A stretch of 64,000 bases of DNA. It comes from Gnetum montanum (lineage: Eukaryota > Streptophyta > Gnetopsida > Gnetales > Gnetaceae). Below are positions 21,358-33,420 of the stretch, one piece after another (position 1 is the first letter of the stretch; every line of letters starts with the position of its first letter). The notes under the pieces are model-generated. The model ran no database searches and was not told the DNA's origin. It saw only the letters and a program-made list of their open reading frames with translations. The DNA is taken from positions 10,302 to 74,301 of the forward strand of contig MNCI01023407.1 in NCBI GenBank assembly GCA_015680685.1. Reading direction: 5' to 3'. Position numbers and translations under genes: made by a program.

Positions 21358-23299
21358 ACACTTTATGTGGCTCCTCAATTTTTGATTTTTTTTTTGTTTT
21401 ATAGATTTTTGGTTTTACATATTCGTATTTTTAAGGTTATTACTCTTTTCTTAGTTTTTGTTTTACACCATCATTAATATATTTCAATATCTATTATCTA
21501 CTCTCTTTTATGGTTATATTTGCTTATGTTTGGTGTGTTTCTCTACTTTTCCTACTAATAAGGTAGCAAGTACCACGGTAATGCATTACTTGATGGTGGT
21601 ATGTTTCATTTGTAATTTGATTGTTGATGTTTGGTTTCTGACTTTGATGGTTGTTACTAATGACTAGGACGTGGTTTCTTTTCATGTAATAGGTAGTGAG
21701 TCCACATCATCCACCCATCCACTTTATGATTTTCCTTGTTTTGGAAGCATGTAGTCTCTTTTTCATCAATGAAACTTTAATAAATTGGTGACTTGTTTAG
21801 TTTCCAGAATTGCAAAGGAATCAAAGGTTTGGATAGGATGTGGCTTCAAAAGAATGCAGTGTTCTTTGCACTTTTCTATTTTCCTATGTGCAGGAGTGTT
21901 CTCGTAAGCTTCTTACTATTCCACGTTATTTCACAATAGGAAGTCAAATAAGTCCTTGCATGGTGTGGTCCTCATCACAAAAAAAAAAGATGAGGATTCA
22001 AAGCACACCCCTTGGACAAAATAAATGTGAAAATCACATGGATCTTTGCATGGTGTGGTTTCCATTTAAAAAAAACATGGGAATTCAAAGAACACCCCTT
22101 AGACCAAATAAAAAGGGCTACAAACATTGGTTATGTGACTTGTCTTGTCTCCTCTAACTAAGGCCCTTTCACACTTTCTACCTTCTCTTCTATTTGGAAT
22201 GATGGTTGTTTTGTGGGAGCATTGTTGTGTCTCAGGGGATGGACTAGCCTTAGAATGTCAATGTGAAGTCACTGAAAGTGATTGGTTTTGATCTGAACTA
22301 AGGAAGGATCCTACAAAGTCAATTAATCACAAGCTTCACAAGAGGCTGTATGTGACCATAATTAGGAACTCCATTTCACTTTCTCTGTCATCCATCTATG
22401 CTTTCCATATCTCACCTCACTGCTAGTTTCATGTTTTGATTCGGTGTTCTGGTTTGATGTGTTAGGTTTCTCAGTTAATTACTTTTAGGTTTTTGCACTT
22501 AACTTTTCGTAATCATTAATCATCCATGGAGCTCATGGACTCCTTGATTTGAAGTTATGCAAGGGCATAAAAGGTCTTTGATTGCTTTGGGGAGGACCCA
22601 CTTACATATCTTTCAGTTTGGTTAAGTTAATTTTTTTATCCTTAAACATTATTACAATCAAATTCTTTTTATTTACCTCAGCCATGTCATCCAAATTGTA
22701 TGCACCTTCACAACTATTTGTAATGAATTCCTTTTTATTATTGTGAATACCCTCTTCCCACTACTCCTTGTGTCAAGATTTTTCTAAATTGTATGGTTCA
22801 CCTCTCTTATTTAACCCATTCATTAGTCTTTCCACTAACAATATCAAGCTATCAATCATAATCACAACTTGGCTAGATAAAATCACCGACGAGACAAGGT
22901 ATTTAACCATTATTTATGTATTATATATACTAATCCTTGGTTTCCTTGTGATTGCAGTGGGAACTATGGACTAGAAGCAAGACTATCGTCACCAAGGAGG
23001 ATGTAACTATATCACTTGTGGGAGATTGTTCGTGACCGCTAGATCTCTTCTACCTCTCCATCATTCTTCTATTGCCAAGAGGGGTTGGATTTCCTTTATA
23101 TTCGTTGGTGTTCCTTCCTAATTGTCATGAACACCAATTCTGTACATAATTGTAATATTGTATGCTTGGGCACTTTTGTATTTTTCTATTTTCTTTGTGT
23201 CACTCTGCATGTTAGTCAAATAAGTCCACACACTCCTAATATATTTTGTAAAGAATTTGTTTCACTTTTTTTGTACTTGAGGACGAGTTTTCATTTAGT
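21358..23299 (+). other. E2 spacer between integrase and 3' LTR
   Basis: Non-coding and T-rich at the start. It aligns with E3 36950-38990 (e.g. GGGGAGGACCCACTT near 22588 and E3 38183) and then with the E3 3' end (GTCATGAACACCA). The 2.9-kb extra ORF of E3 is missing apart from a short trace after 22957. Short open frames here (21458, 21840, 22768, 23085) are not supported as genes. Confidence 0.6.
22899..22957 (+). other. Intron-like segment in E2
   Basis: A GT donor after GACAAG, a branch-like ACTAATCC and an acceptor GTGATTGCAG enclose 59 bp. Matching segments occur in E3 (38928-38989) and E4 (45611-45670, minus). Splicing is unproven. Confidence 0.4.
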
Positions 23300-23309
23300 C
23301 ATGGGGGTA
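23300..23309 (+). other. E2 polypurine tract
   Basis: CATGGGGGTA lies directly before the 3' LTR, the expected plus-strand priming site. E3 and E4 carry the same GGGGGTA core. Confidence 0.85.
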
Positions 23310-24400
23310 TGATAAGCGGTTACTCTAATTATTAGAGTGGTTATTATTAAAATAGTTACTCTAATTATTAGAGTGGTTATTATTAGAGCGGTTATTCTAA
23401 TTATTAGAATGGTTATTCTTGAGTTACTCCTGGGTCTATAAATATAGTGCCCAGGTGCACAATTGGGAGGAATTTTTTAGCAGTCAAGTAAGGAAACTTT
23501 TGCAGTTTGTCCATTCGAAAGTTAGAATATTTCCAAGTGTCCGTAATAGGAGGTCCAAGTTTGAACGAATCTTTATTCAAGCCTGGTGTTGGCGATAAAG
23601 ACGAGCTCTTTGCTTTATCCTTGCAGCACTTGAGATTTGTTTCTTACACATTTATTTTATTTTATTTTATTTTATGCACTTTACATTCGTATTATTAGCG
23701 TAGCAATTCATTTTGATCAATTAAGAAAATCAATTAAATTACACAAGCACGACCCCTTTGAGCAAATGTGTGCCACTTGGTAACTCAGAAATGATTAGCA
23801 TTTGATAGCCCAATAGTGTTTGCACAAAGTTTAGGATGTGTCCAAGAAGTGGGAACAGTTACTTGTGTTAGGCTAGATTAGACCATAGTCTACTTAGCAA
23901 TTAATTACTCTCACTTTCATTCTTATTTACTTAGCTTTTATTTACTTNNNNNNNNNNNNNNNNNNNNNNNNNNNNNNNNNNNNNNNNNNNNNNNNNNNNN
24001 NNNNNNNNNNNNNNNNNNNNNNNNNNNNNNNNNNNNNNNNNNNNNNNNNNNNNNNNNNNNNNNNNNNNNNNNNNNNNNNNNNNNNNNNNNNNNNNNNNNN
24101 NNNNNNNNNNNNNNNNNNNNNNNNNNNNCTTAGATTTTACTTTATGTTGCCTATTGGCTTAATCAAGATTGTTTCCAATTGTCTCTAGCAGTAGCCTAGT
24201 TTAGAATCACATCATGCACCTCACTCTGAACTAAACCATACATGACAAAGTAAATATTAGTCCAAGTGGAAAAATAGTGAACTATGATCAACATATAACT
24301 ATCTAGCTACCACAACTAGTCTATCGGCGAAGTTCGATCAAATTGCACGTACATGCTCATATTTGTATGGTTGAGTGTAGAGGTACCTTACCGCTCATGA
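23310..24400 (+). repeat. E2 3' LTR (with assembly gap)
   Basis: It begins TGATAAGCGG (one change from the 5' copy) and ends GCTCATGA (canonical CTCATCA mutated). N at 23948-24128 hides part. It has a shorter AT minisatellite than the 5' LTR and a longer ATTTT run near 23660. Confidence 0.9.
23948..24128. other. Assembly gap (181 N)
   Basis: A run of N inside the E2 3' LTR. The missing sequence should resemble 16507-16750 of the 5' LTR. Confidence 1.
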
Positions 24401-24405
24401 CTACC

Positions 24406-24413
24406 ACTCATCA
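24406..24413 (+). repeat. Last 8 bp of the LTR interrupted by E2
   Basis: ACTCATCA, following the CTACC duplication at 24401-24405, completes the LTR of 14797-15819. The intact relative at 44158-44171 reads CTACCACTCATCA. Confidence 0.85.
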
Positions 24414-24695
24414 AAAGGAATACCATATGTGGTTATAAATGGAATGGATGTTCTCCAACCACATTGTCATATGTTTTGCAAACTAGAAGATCCATTAAAA
24501 GCTAATTTTACTTTCTCTTCATCTCCAAATGTCTTCTCTATTTTGCTATGGCCATAGAAATTGGAGGTAAACAAGATAATTTTAATGTTCTCATTGATAA
24601 TAATTTTTCTTCTACAAATTCTTATTGATGGATGAAGGTATTTTATTTCTATGAAGTTATTTCTTGTCCATTCATAAAAATTATGTTTTGGTTAT
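24414..24695. other. Non-repeat stretch between LTRs
   Basis: No gene is recognised. It may be former intron or flank of the CML gene, since CML sequence resumes at 25851 on the same strand. Confidence 0.3.
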
Positions 24696-25635
24696 TAATG
24701 AGCAATGGGTACCCCCTACGCCCAACCATACGAATCACAAGTGTTCACATGCAATCTAGTTAAATTTCATGGATGGGATTAGTGTGGTATCTAGATTGTT
24801 AAGAATTGATCTCAATTTGTTATCTTCTCACTTAGACTAGTGGTAGTTTGGTCACATATGGTTTAGTCCAGAGTGAGGCATATGATTATCAATGTTGTGC
24901 AGCCTTTAAACTAACTGAATAATAATATAGAAATTAATTAATTAATCTAATTAATAATAAGAAGATAAATTCTAAGCTAGCCTAGCTTGTCGTACACATC
25001 CTAAACTCACGTATCCATTACTAGGATTACCAAGTGTTATGCTACTACGTGGACGAAGCAACAACACTGCTGGGATTACCAAGCAAATATGTGTTTACAC
25101 TCGAAACTAGTCGTACTCATTCTGCCAATTGATTAATATGCATGACAATGTGAATATTAACTAAGTACATCAAAAGTGATTACATTAAAAGTAAATCTAT
25201 TCTAAGTCAAAGTGCTGCAATGAATATGAATCAATCTCAATCTTATTGTCATTCATGGAATGTATCAAGGTAGAATGCCACTCGAATAAGACACTGTACA
25301 ATTGACTCAAAGCCATGCTATAGGCACTCACTGACTATTTGCTAGGATTACAAGAGAAAACTGCAAGAGTCTAGCTACACTACAGACCAAATTGTGACAA
25401 ATACATGGTGGGTGCTCACATATTTATAGGCAAATATAAGCATTATGTCAACTGAGATGCATTAACGCATTTAGCTGTTTGACAAGGCTACGTAAATGCA
25501 TCTAAGATGCAATGTCCATTAATGCATCTATACATTTTCATCCACACCTATGCATCAAAGCATCTAAGATGTGTTGAAAGGGATGCATTGATGAGGCTTC
25601 ATTGACAAAGCTACCCAACATATCACATCTCATTA
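24696..25635 (-). repeat. Solo LTR (minus strand) with GTTAT target duplication
   Basis: Flanked by GTTAT at 24691-24695 and 25636-25640. Ends are TAATGAG...CTCATTA (T and A for the usual G and C). The GGTACC block lies at 24709-24714 and the reversed TATA box near 25418-25427. Its U3 (25440-25620) holds many GATGCATT/ATGCATCTA motifs, a variant of the GCTACATCGCAT cluster in the LTR at 8682. Confidence 0.88.
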
Positions 25636-25640
25636 GTTAT

Positions 25641-25850
25641 CTACTATTAACTAGTAGATCTTTGAATATTTTAGCAATATAGAAATTTCAATTATTTTGG
25701 TTTAGCTACTATTAAGAATATTTGGGCAATATAGAAATTCCAATTACTTTGTTTTAGCTATTGTTAACAAGAAGATCCTAGATTAAATTTTTTATCAACA
25801 TGAGTTTTAATGAATTGTTGTATTTTGTAAAAATTTCCTAAATAATGTAG
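25641..25850 (+). other. Probable CML intron 3' end with local tandem duplication
   Basis: Two and a half diverged units begin CTACTATTAA (25641 and 25706) and CTATTGTTAA (25758). A shared core is GCAATATAGAAATT. The stretch ends ...AATAATGTAG at 25850, a possible splice acceptor. Confidence 0.45.
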
Positions 25851-26128
25851 AATCTGGCTTTGAGTTTGAAAAACTTGAAGAAAAGGCAACCATGCTTAAC
25901 AATGCCTTTAGCATTTATGATGTAAATGGTGATGGTTTTATATTTGCAGAGGAGCTTCATAGAGTTCTGGAGTCTCTTGGAATTTGGCAACATGATGATC
26001 ATTATTATTATGGTGTTATAGATTGCTAGACTATGATTTATAGATTTGATAGAAATTTTGATGGCCTTCTAAATTTCTCAAAATTCCGCTCCATGATGAT
26101 GATGAAGAACACAAGTGCCCCCATTTAA
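25851..26128 (+). pseudogene. Calmodulin-like protein, C-terminal fragment (two EF-hands)
   Basis: The frame starting with GAA at 25850 gives FEKLEEKATMLNNAFSIY, then a complete EF-hand loop DVNGDGFIFAEE (25919-25954; D1, N3, D5 and E12 all present) and a helix with ELHRVLESLG. After an in-frame TAG at 26027-26029 comes TMIYRF and a second loop DRNFDGLLNFSK (26048-26083), whose position 12 is lysine not glutamate. It ends FRSMMMMKNTSAPI and TAA at 26126-26128. This matches the C-terminal half of plant CML calcium sensors. The nonsense codon and lost calcium ligand argue against function. It is probably the 3' exon of the gene whose start is at 10367. Confidence 0.8.
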
Positions 26129-26333
26129 TTATCATGTCAAAAGTCTTACTTTTCATAGGAATAAACAAATTCATTCATTGGAAACATAGAATTACTTTAG
26201 GTATTTTCCTTATTTTTACTATGGCAACATGGAATTACTTTAGGTATATTCCATTTTCAATGTGAAATTGTTATACTTATTTTGATTTAGTTTTGTAGTT
26301 TTGTGGTGATGGCTTTGAATCACCAAGTTCAAG
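26129..26333 (+). other. 3' flank of the CML fragment
   Basis: AT-rich. A short direct repeat (GAATTACTTTAGGTAT) occurs near 26189 and 26230. It may be former 3' UTR. No gene is seen. Confidence 0.4.
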
Positions 26334-27145
26334 TGATGAATCATGTTTTCACATGCTCTGATGTTGGGTATCTAATGTGAGAGCCTCGACATCAAGTATC
26401 TTATGTCAAAGCCCAAACATGATGTTGGATATCCAATATTGTAGGGTATACACCAGACTATAAATATAGTGCTTGGGATCACAATTTTCATATCAGTTTT
26501 TTTCATAGTTAGTGAAGCTCTTGTAGTTTGTTTTCTCCAAAGTTAGAATATTTTCTGAGTGCCCTCAGTAGGAGTATAAGTGTGTATGAATCTTTGCTCA
26601 AATACTAATGTGCCTGCGTGCAACACTAAGAATAGATTAATGTTTTTTTTAATGCACTTTACTTTCATGAACTCTACTTTAATGATTTCAAATTTAAGTA
26701 ATTAATTTCCAGTTGTTAATGAACATAAGTACAACCACTTTGAGCATACATAGAGTGCTTGGTAACCTAGCAACGCTTAATGTTTGGTAACCTAGTAGCA
26801 TTATATGTGTTTAGGATGTGTCCAGGAAAGTGGGATGGGTACTTGTGTTAAGCTTGCTAGGTAGTGAATGAATTAGATCTTAAATTACTTTACCTTTCAT
26901 TCTTGTTGTAGGTGACTAAACTTATAAAACAAAAAATGAGAAAAATCATGTACCTCAATTACACTTCAACCATACCCATGAGTTTCACAAGTGTAGCTGA
27001 GAAGACAATGAACATTTTCAATGCCCATTTCACTTCGAGGAACTAGTGCACCAAAGAACTATAGGTCCACAAAATTCAATTGGATTATGTGTGAACGCCT
27101 TAGTGATTCATATGGTTGGGTGTAGGTGTACCTCTTCACTCATCA
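26334..27145 (+). repeat. Solo LTR with TCAAG target duplication
   Basis: TGATGAATCATG...CACTCATCA flanked by TCAAG at 26329-26333 and 27146-27150. TATAAATATAG lies near 26459. U3 holds repeated 'GATGTTGGATATC'-type motifs. The R/U5-like part resembles the E2 LTR (CTCTTGTAGTTTG, CTAGTAGCATT blocks). No internal sequence adjoins it. Confidence 0.88.
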
Positions 27146-27150
27146 TCAAG

Positions 27151-29930
27151 AAAATACTAAACAATTATGTTCATATAATTAGTGTGTCATCAAGTGGAAA
27201 AAGTTGTTTGAGATGAGATATAAGTTGAATAATTGATCCTTAAGAGAGAGATATAGATTTTTTCAAAGGTAACTAACATATTTCCTAGGTATACATATAG
27301 AATATCATTATGACAATGTAAACAAAAACTAAAACAAAGGTTATCACATAATATAAATCCTTTTACATGTTGAGCTTGACAAAATACATTAAATCCTTAA
27401 CATTAGTAATGATCATTACATTCTGATATCCAAAAAAAAATTGGCCAAATTTTCTTCTTCATGAATATATGTTAAATTCTTTTAGAACTTATTTATTTAA
27501 ACAAAACCACCAAAAGATGTTCAAACATTTTCCTGACAAGGTAGATAAAGTGAACTAAATTAACTTCCACTTCTTAATTAATATAATTGATTAAGTATTT
27601 CCAATTTACCTTATTTGAAGGCTAAGAAACCTTGGAATTTAAAGGCTACAAAATCATTCATGACCCTTAACACTTTTGTATAAAATTTTAGTCAAAAATT
27701 AATCTTCAAAAGGCAAGTTTGAAAATCATGCTTAAAAGGTAAAGGATGAAGATAAATTTATAGTTGTAATAGAAGACTCTAATTGTAATATATGCTTGTA
27801 TGTATTAGTATTTATGTTAGCATTTATACTTTGAGTAACATGTATTTAAATTTTATTAATAAAATGCATCTTGTATGTGGTTGAGAGTGTATCAAGAATT
27901 AAAGAATTTGAGTAATTTTTTCCACCGTTGTCATCAAATGATGAGCTTGAAAAAAAATTCACTAGTTAACCATGAAATGATCTATTCTACCAAATACTTG
28001 TAAAGCCTTTCAAACTTTAGAAAACTAAAATTTTATGAAAGTAATGCAAGCCCTCTATGAAAAAGGAGAGATAACTCTTTCCTTGAAAAAGCACGAATAA
28101 AGACTATTTGTTATCATGGTAACAAAATAAGGGGATAGGGGATCTTCTTGATGTAACCCTTTGCTAAGAGAAAATTTATTTGAGCACTTACACTAAGTTA
28201 AACATTGTAATGAAGGGTATGGATAATGTAATACATGAACCCTATGAACTATTCATTGAACCTAAATTGTTGTAATGTAATATCTAGGGCTTTCTAAGTA
28301 GTATGATCTTGAGCCTTTGATACAATTGTTGTAGAGCTTCCAGAACTACCTAAGGGACTTACAAAAATGCTTGAAGAGATCTCCCCACATCTAAGAGACA
28401 TGCATAAATGACCAAAAGACCTCAATTACATCAACTTTGCATTAATTTATACTATCACAACTAAACCTTGTTTAATTTATGAATTAAAACATTTTTAAAA
28501 AAGTTTGAGATTGCTTGATGCAACCCAATATGGATCATGCTTTCTTGTAGGAAAATTCTTGCTACCATGGGTCACATTTGTTAGCAATCATACCAAGCTT
28601 AAAAACTTGAGAAAAGCCTTTATCAGTGCAAAATCACTGTGAGTTACAATGAGTCACAATCCTCTTTAGCCACTTTTTTTTAGAGCAACCTCATATTTAG
28701 TGTAGATGGTTACGAGGTGTAGTATTTTGGGCATGCTATGAAATCCTAAGAATTTCATGGGTCTTACAACTCTTGATCTAGGCTGAATTTTCATAAAAAA
28801 CAAGAGTTAGGCCCATTGTAAGCCACTACAAGTTGCCATCACATTGTGAGTTTGGTTACCCCAGTGGTGGTGGGACCCTTTTCTTTTTAAAATATTAATA
28901 AAACAATTTCTCACACTATTTTTCAACATAGTTACATAGTGTAGTGGTAACACTGTTATCATAGAAATGAAATGTCTTAGGTTCAATTCACATTTTCCAC
29001 TCTTTATGCTCTAAAGTTAATGTTGGAAATAACCTACACTTTCACTCTCTTATTTTATTTTTGCTACAATTTATTTAGACTATGTTACTTTAGAGTGAAT
29101 GCTAGAAATACTTTGTATCTCTCCTATGTCTCTAAATCTGAATTTTCTCCTTGCCCAAGCTTTCCATCATGTCATAGAAAGATTGCAAAATTTCTTGTGA
29201 AGATATAGGCATGTGAAGAAGAAAGAGATAAGTAAGAAAATTTTTACAAAAATGCATGCATATGTAGAAGAAACAGTAATCCGATGGTTTATAGAACTTT
29301 GTCAACAAAGGTCATTGCAATGTAAACCCCCTATATTTTATGGAAAGAGTAAGACAATGTTTTATAGAACTTTACATATGGGGCAATGAGGAGGGTAGGG
29401 CATCAAACATCATATTCTTTAACTAAAGTCAAAGGAGAAGGGAGGAGGTTTAGAGTGTTCCCTTGTCTCATAGTTCCTTGCTGTGATTGGTTGGAGGTTG
29501 CACCTTGCTCACAATTGCCAATCCAATAACTAAAAACATGGAAAATTGACTCCAATCAATATAAAATTCAAACTACCAACTTCCTATGACCTCTATAGCC
29601 TATAGAATGTAGGAAATTACAGCTTCAAAATGAGAGGTGTTACTACACCACAATAGTTTTAAAACAAAATAGTCAATTTCATGAATAAAATATCTATTTA
29701 AAAGAAATTGAAAATACAATAATAATGAAGTTGTAGACCTTGATGGTATTTTGTTGAATAATCAAGATATATTAGCATGCACTATCTATTGCATACTTTT
29801 AAAGAAGTGATTAATTATTGATCACTTGATGATGAGATTAAAAAAGGAATTATGAAACTCCTTCCTAAAGGTTAATATATAAGGTTTAGATTAAATTTCT
29901 TGCATGGGAATTACTTACAACTTTTCTTTA
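27151..29930. other. Intergenic stretch, AT-rich
   Basis: I see no convincing gene in 2.8 kb. Open frames are short (e.g. 29020-29208) and match nothing I recognise. The only feature noted is a tRNA-like pair of Pol III boxes near 28937-28990. Confidence 0.5.
28925..29030 (+). repeat. tRNA-like head, possible SINE or tRNA pseudogene
   Basis: A-box-like TAGTGTAGTGGTAA at 28937-28950 and B-box GGTTCAATTCA at 28980-28990 have tRNA-like spacing. No cloverleaf pairing was established and no second copy was found in the window. Confidence 0.35.
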
Positions 29931-29935
29931 ATGTA

Positions 29936-30809
29936 TGATGAACTATCTTTGGTTGATTGTGTCAATGAGATGCCATTGACATGACCCTGTCGACGAGATC
30001 CCGTTGACATAGGGTTTCCCATGTTGATGTGTACCCATCAATGTGGCACCCTTGTAGGTCACTAAATACAATATCCTAGCCATGTTAATGGAGGTTAGAA
30101 TTTCAATTGCTAGCGGAATTCTTATAGTTTATTTCCATAAGAGATAGAATAATTTTCTAAGTGCGCACCATAGGAGTCAAGGAGTATATAGATATTTATT
30201 TGAACACTATTGTACTTGAGCATTGCAATGTGTGTAGCAATAAAGATGAGTTTTTTGATAAACCTTGTAGTACTTGGACTAACTTAATGATTTATTATTT
30301 TCACTAATTAAGAAATTAATTAAGCTATAATGATTAAGACTTTAAATAATTAATTAAGCTAAATAGATTAACACACATAAGTATGACCACTTCAAGCATA
30401 TGTATAACACTTGGTAATCCCAATAGTGCTTAATGCTTGGTCGCCCAACAGTGTTGTACATGTTCATGATGTGTACAGAAAGTGGGAGTGAATGCTTATG
30501 TTAAGATAGTTAGTTATTTATTAGCAATTAAATTAGTTGAATTAGTTAATCAATTTATTATCAATCTATTACCAACATTAGGCGAACAAAATATAAAATC
30601 TTAAAATCATGTGTCTCAATTACACTTAACCATACAACTGAGCTTCACATGTATAGTTGGGAAGGCAGTGATCATTCCATGATTAGATTCACCTTCTAGA
30701 TTGAATCCTATGTATGAGAACACTAAAAATCCATGGAATTCGACAAGATCACATGTGAACACCTTAGTGATTTGTATGGTTGGGCATAAGGCTACCTTGT
30801 TGCTCATCA
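29936..30809 (+). repeat. E3 5' LTR
   Basis: TGATGAACTA...TTGCTCATCA. U3 has CCCGTTGACATAGGG and 'CCATGTTGATGTGTACC' blocks repeated in the 3' copy at 42049-42886. The TATA box is weakened here (CACTAAATACAA, against TCTATAAATACAA in the 3' copy). Confidence 0.92.
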
Positions 30810-30810
30810 T

Positions 30811-30829
30811 TGGCATCGTTGCTGGGGAT
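30811..30829 (+). other. E3 primer-binding site
   Basis: TGGCATCGTTGCTGGGGAT, one base after the LTR. It differs from the E4 site mainly by C-to-T or G-to-A changes. Confidence 0.8.
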
Positions 30830-30968
30830 TTTTAGTTAATACCATGTGCTATCAATCTAGGATTAGTGAAAATTACCCAACATTATTGAAATGAACTTGA
30901 CAAAGTTAAATCATAATAATTAATCAAGACTATACTACAAGCACATTGAGAAATTTTTTCTATCAAAA

Positions 30969-33420
30969 ATGTCTTCTTCTTCTCATAGGAAAGACGATTC
31001 TAAGTCAACAGTATCATAAGAATGTAGAGTGATGTATACTTATTCTAACGAGTTTGTATCTAATTTCACTTACGTCCTTCATCAAGAAGAACAAATGTAG
31101 TGTTGAGACATGGAGGGGAAGATTGGATTACCACTTGACTGATCTATTACCAAGATTCTACTCCAAACTCTTACAAGGTTGGACATTGGGGAGCTTCATG
31201 GAAAGTACGTTAAGGGAGATCATGACTTCTAGGACTACCATCCTACTAAGACACAATGCAAACGAGATTAGTAAAAAGAAAAGCACCATGAAGCCATGAA
31301 GGAAAAATGGTTCACTAACCCCTTATTCCTGATAAATTAAAAGGATAATGAAGAACCTCTTTCTAAGGGTTCTCAGCATGTAGACTCTCCACCTCTTGAC
31401 TCTGGTGAAGGGTAGCCAAACCCAAATCCCAAATCAATAATCAACAATCTAGGTTCTAGTAATAGTGAGTCCCATGGTCATGGGTGCTCTAAGAAAGGAA
31501 GTCAAAGTAAGAACTCAGACAAGCATAATGATGATCACTCAAAGGATCATGATCATGACAAACAAAGAGGAAGTGGTAAACACCACAATGGTGGTAGTCC
31601 TCCTCCCTCTTTGTCCTCTTCATCTAGATAAGCATCCTCGTCTGAATCTCAAAAGAACTATAGGTAATGATACAACAATGATAATCACAAAGACCACCAT
31701 AAATGTAGGAATGACAGAGGACATCAAAGGCATCATTGAGATCATGATGATAAACCTTTGCTGGCCACTCAAAATATGCTCAACATCGTAGAGGTTGTTA
31801 GAATTCCTACTAGCCATGTAAAAGATAGTTGAATCAAGTGGCTAAGCATGAATAATATCTCCAAATTTGAGGGGGAAGGATATAACTCAAATCCTAAAAC
31901 GCATCTACAAGACTTTCATGATACATGTGCCTTACAAAATATTGAAAATGATTAGCAAAAGCCTAAGCTATTCCCCAAAATACTCATCAAGAAAGAAAAA
32001 AGTTGGTACCAATCTTTGGAACCAGAATCAATCCATTGATGGAGTACAATGCTAGAACTATTTAAGGATAAGTATCATACGTACTTTATAGTGTCAAAAT
32101 TGTGAAGACAAATAAAGGTTGGAAACAAGGAACACATGAACCCTTGAATTCCACCATGGACAAACATTATTCATTATTACACCAATGCCCTAGCCATGGT
32201 TACTCTTAGCAAGAACAACTTCACCACATCATAGATGGGCCTTACTTAGAAACATGGAGGACCCTTGAAGTATATGCCTAAGGAAGATTATCACTATTAA
32301 GAGCCCATAAAATAAAAAGGCTAATTGAGTAGGTAGCAAAAGAAGAAGGGGAGTTGAGAAACAAAAAAGTGCAGAAGAATATAACAGGGACCCTTCCATT
32401 AGAAAGAAGGAGATCTGCTTTTCTGACAATGAGGAGGAGTCAACTCTTGATGAGATGGTGTAATGAAAGACCTTACCAATCCAAAAATTTGTGCCTGAAA
32501 TTTCAATCAAGGTAGATAAAATGTTAGATTTGTTAGATGAAAAATTCCAAATTGCTCTAAAAATCATAGAAGAATTAAGAGAGTAGAGTAGTGATTGTGA
32601 CTGTAGAAGGTAAAAATAAGCTGAATGTCCCTACCAAAGGGGCAAGGGAAAAGCTTCTATAATAAAAGAAGTTGTGGAGACAGAATTAGATGATGATGGT
32701 GGATGTGACATCTACCACTATGAACATCCTAAGGGATGTTTCCCTATTATGTCACACTTATAAGAATTTGGGTTGTATGCTCTAAATCCATGATTATTAA
32801 AAAGGCAAACATCCAGAAAATTACCTTATCCTCAAGGTAATCATAGGCAGTTCCACTAGCAACAAACTTATTATCCAAGTAGAATTCCATCATAACCATA
32901 TAAGCAATATCAACAGTGGCAACAACCACAGTCATGGAGGATGCCACCACCACGAAAGTAGTACTCTTACAAGTAGCCATATTTGTATGGATACTATGTT
33001 CAATAACCCCTATCTCCATGTGACTCTTCTAGTTATGTTTCTCCTTTCTAGCATCACTACCACCCTTTTGAATATCATCAAACTCATTCTCCAACTCCTA
33101 GAGGGGATCCCATATTCCATCCATATCCTCCTCATGTGCCTGCACCTTTTCCTCCACCCTTAACATAGTTATTGCCTACTCCATCCATGTAGGATGAGAT
33201 TTTAGCTCAACTACAACAATGTAATGCTACAAGGGTCATCAATCTATAATTAGTTAATCAACCGAGTGATTTAAAACCTACATCTTACAAAGAATCATTC
33301 TTCCAACCTAATAGCCCTCCTAAACCCTCACAAACTCATGCAGCTGGTCACCCTTCTTCTTCCTCATCCTCTACAAATCATTAAATCAAGAGCCCTTCAA
33401 ACCAAATGCCTCCTGAGAAC
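30969..33420 (+). pseudogene. E3 gag (broken)
   Basis: It starts MSSSSHRKDDSK. Later segments match E4 gag: an Asp/His/Lys-rich stretch (31460-31700), the capsid-like block with SWYQSLEPESI (about 31992-32030), and a knuckle CDIYHYEHPKGC (about 32706-32741) whose second cysteine is tyrosine. The tail is Pro/Gln/Tyr-rich. Frameshifts and stops are frequent; several stops replace Trp or Gln codons (e.g. TTAGCAAAAG for a W-Q-K motif near 31951). Confidence 0.82.

Larger units (their letters stand above)
15820..24400 (+). mobile_element. E2: Ty3/gypsy element, RT/RNase H deleted, CTACC duplication
   Basis: Both LTRs, primer site and polypurine tract are present. The element is flanked by CTACC at 15815-15819 and 24401-24405. 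Internal order is gag, protease, then a direct jump into integrase, so RT and RNase H are missing. It lies inside an older LTR. A 181-base run of N sits in the 3' LTR, so true length is uncertain. It cannot be autonomous. Confidence 0.92.

Noticed and set aside
14792-24418. Target duplication around the LTR split by E2
   Set aside because: GAAGA before and AAAAG after do not match convincingly, so no duplication is claimed for that older LTR.
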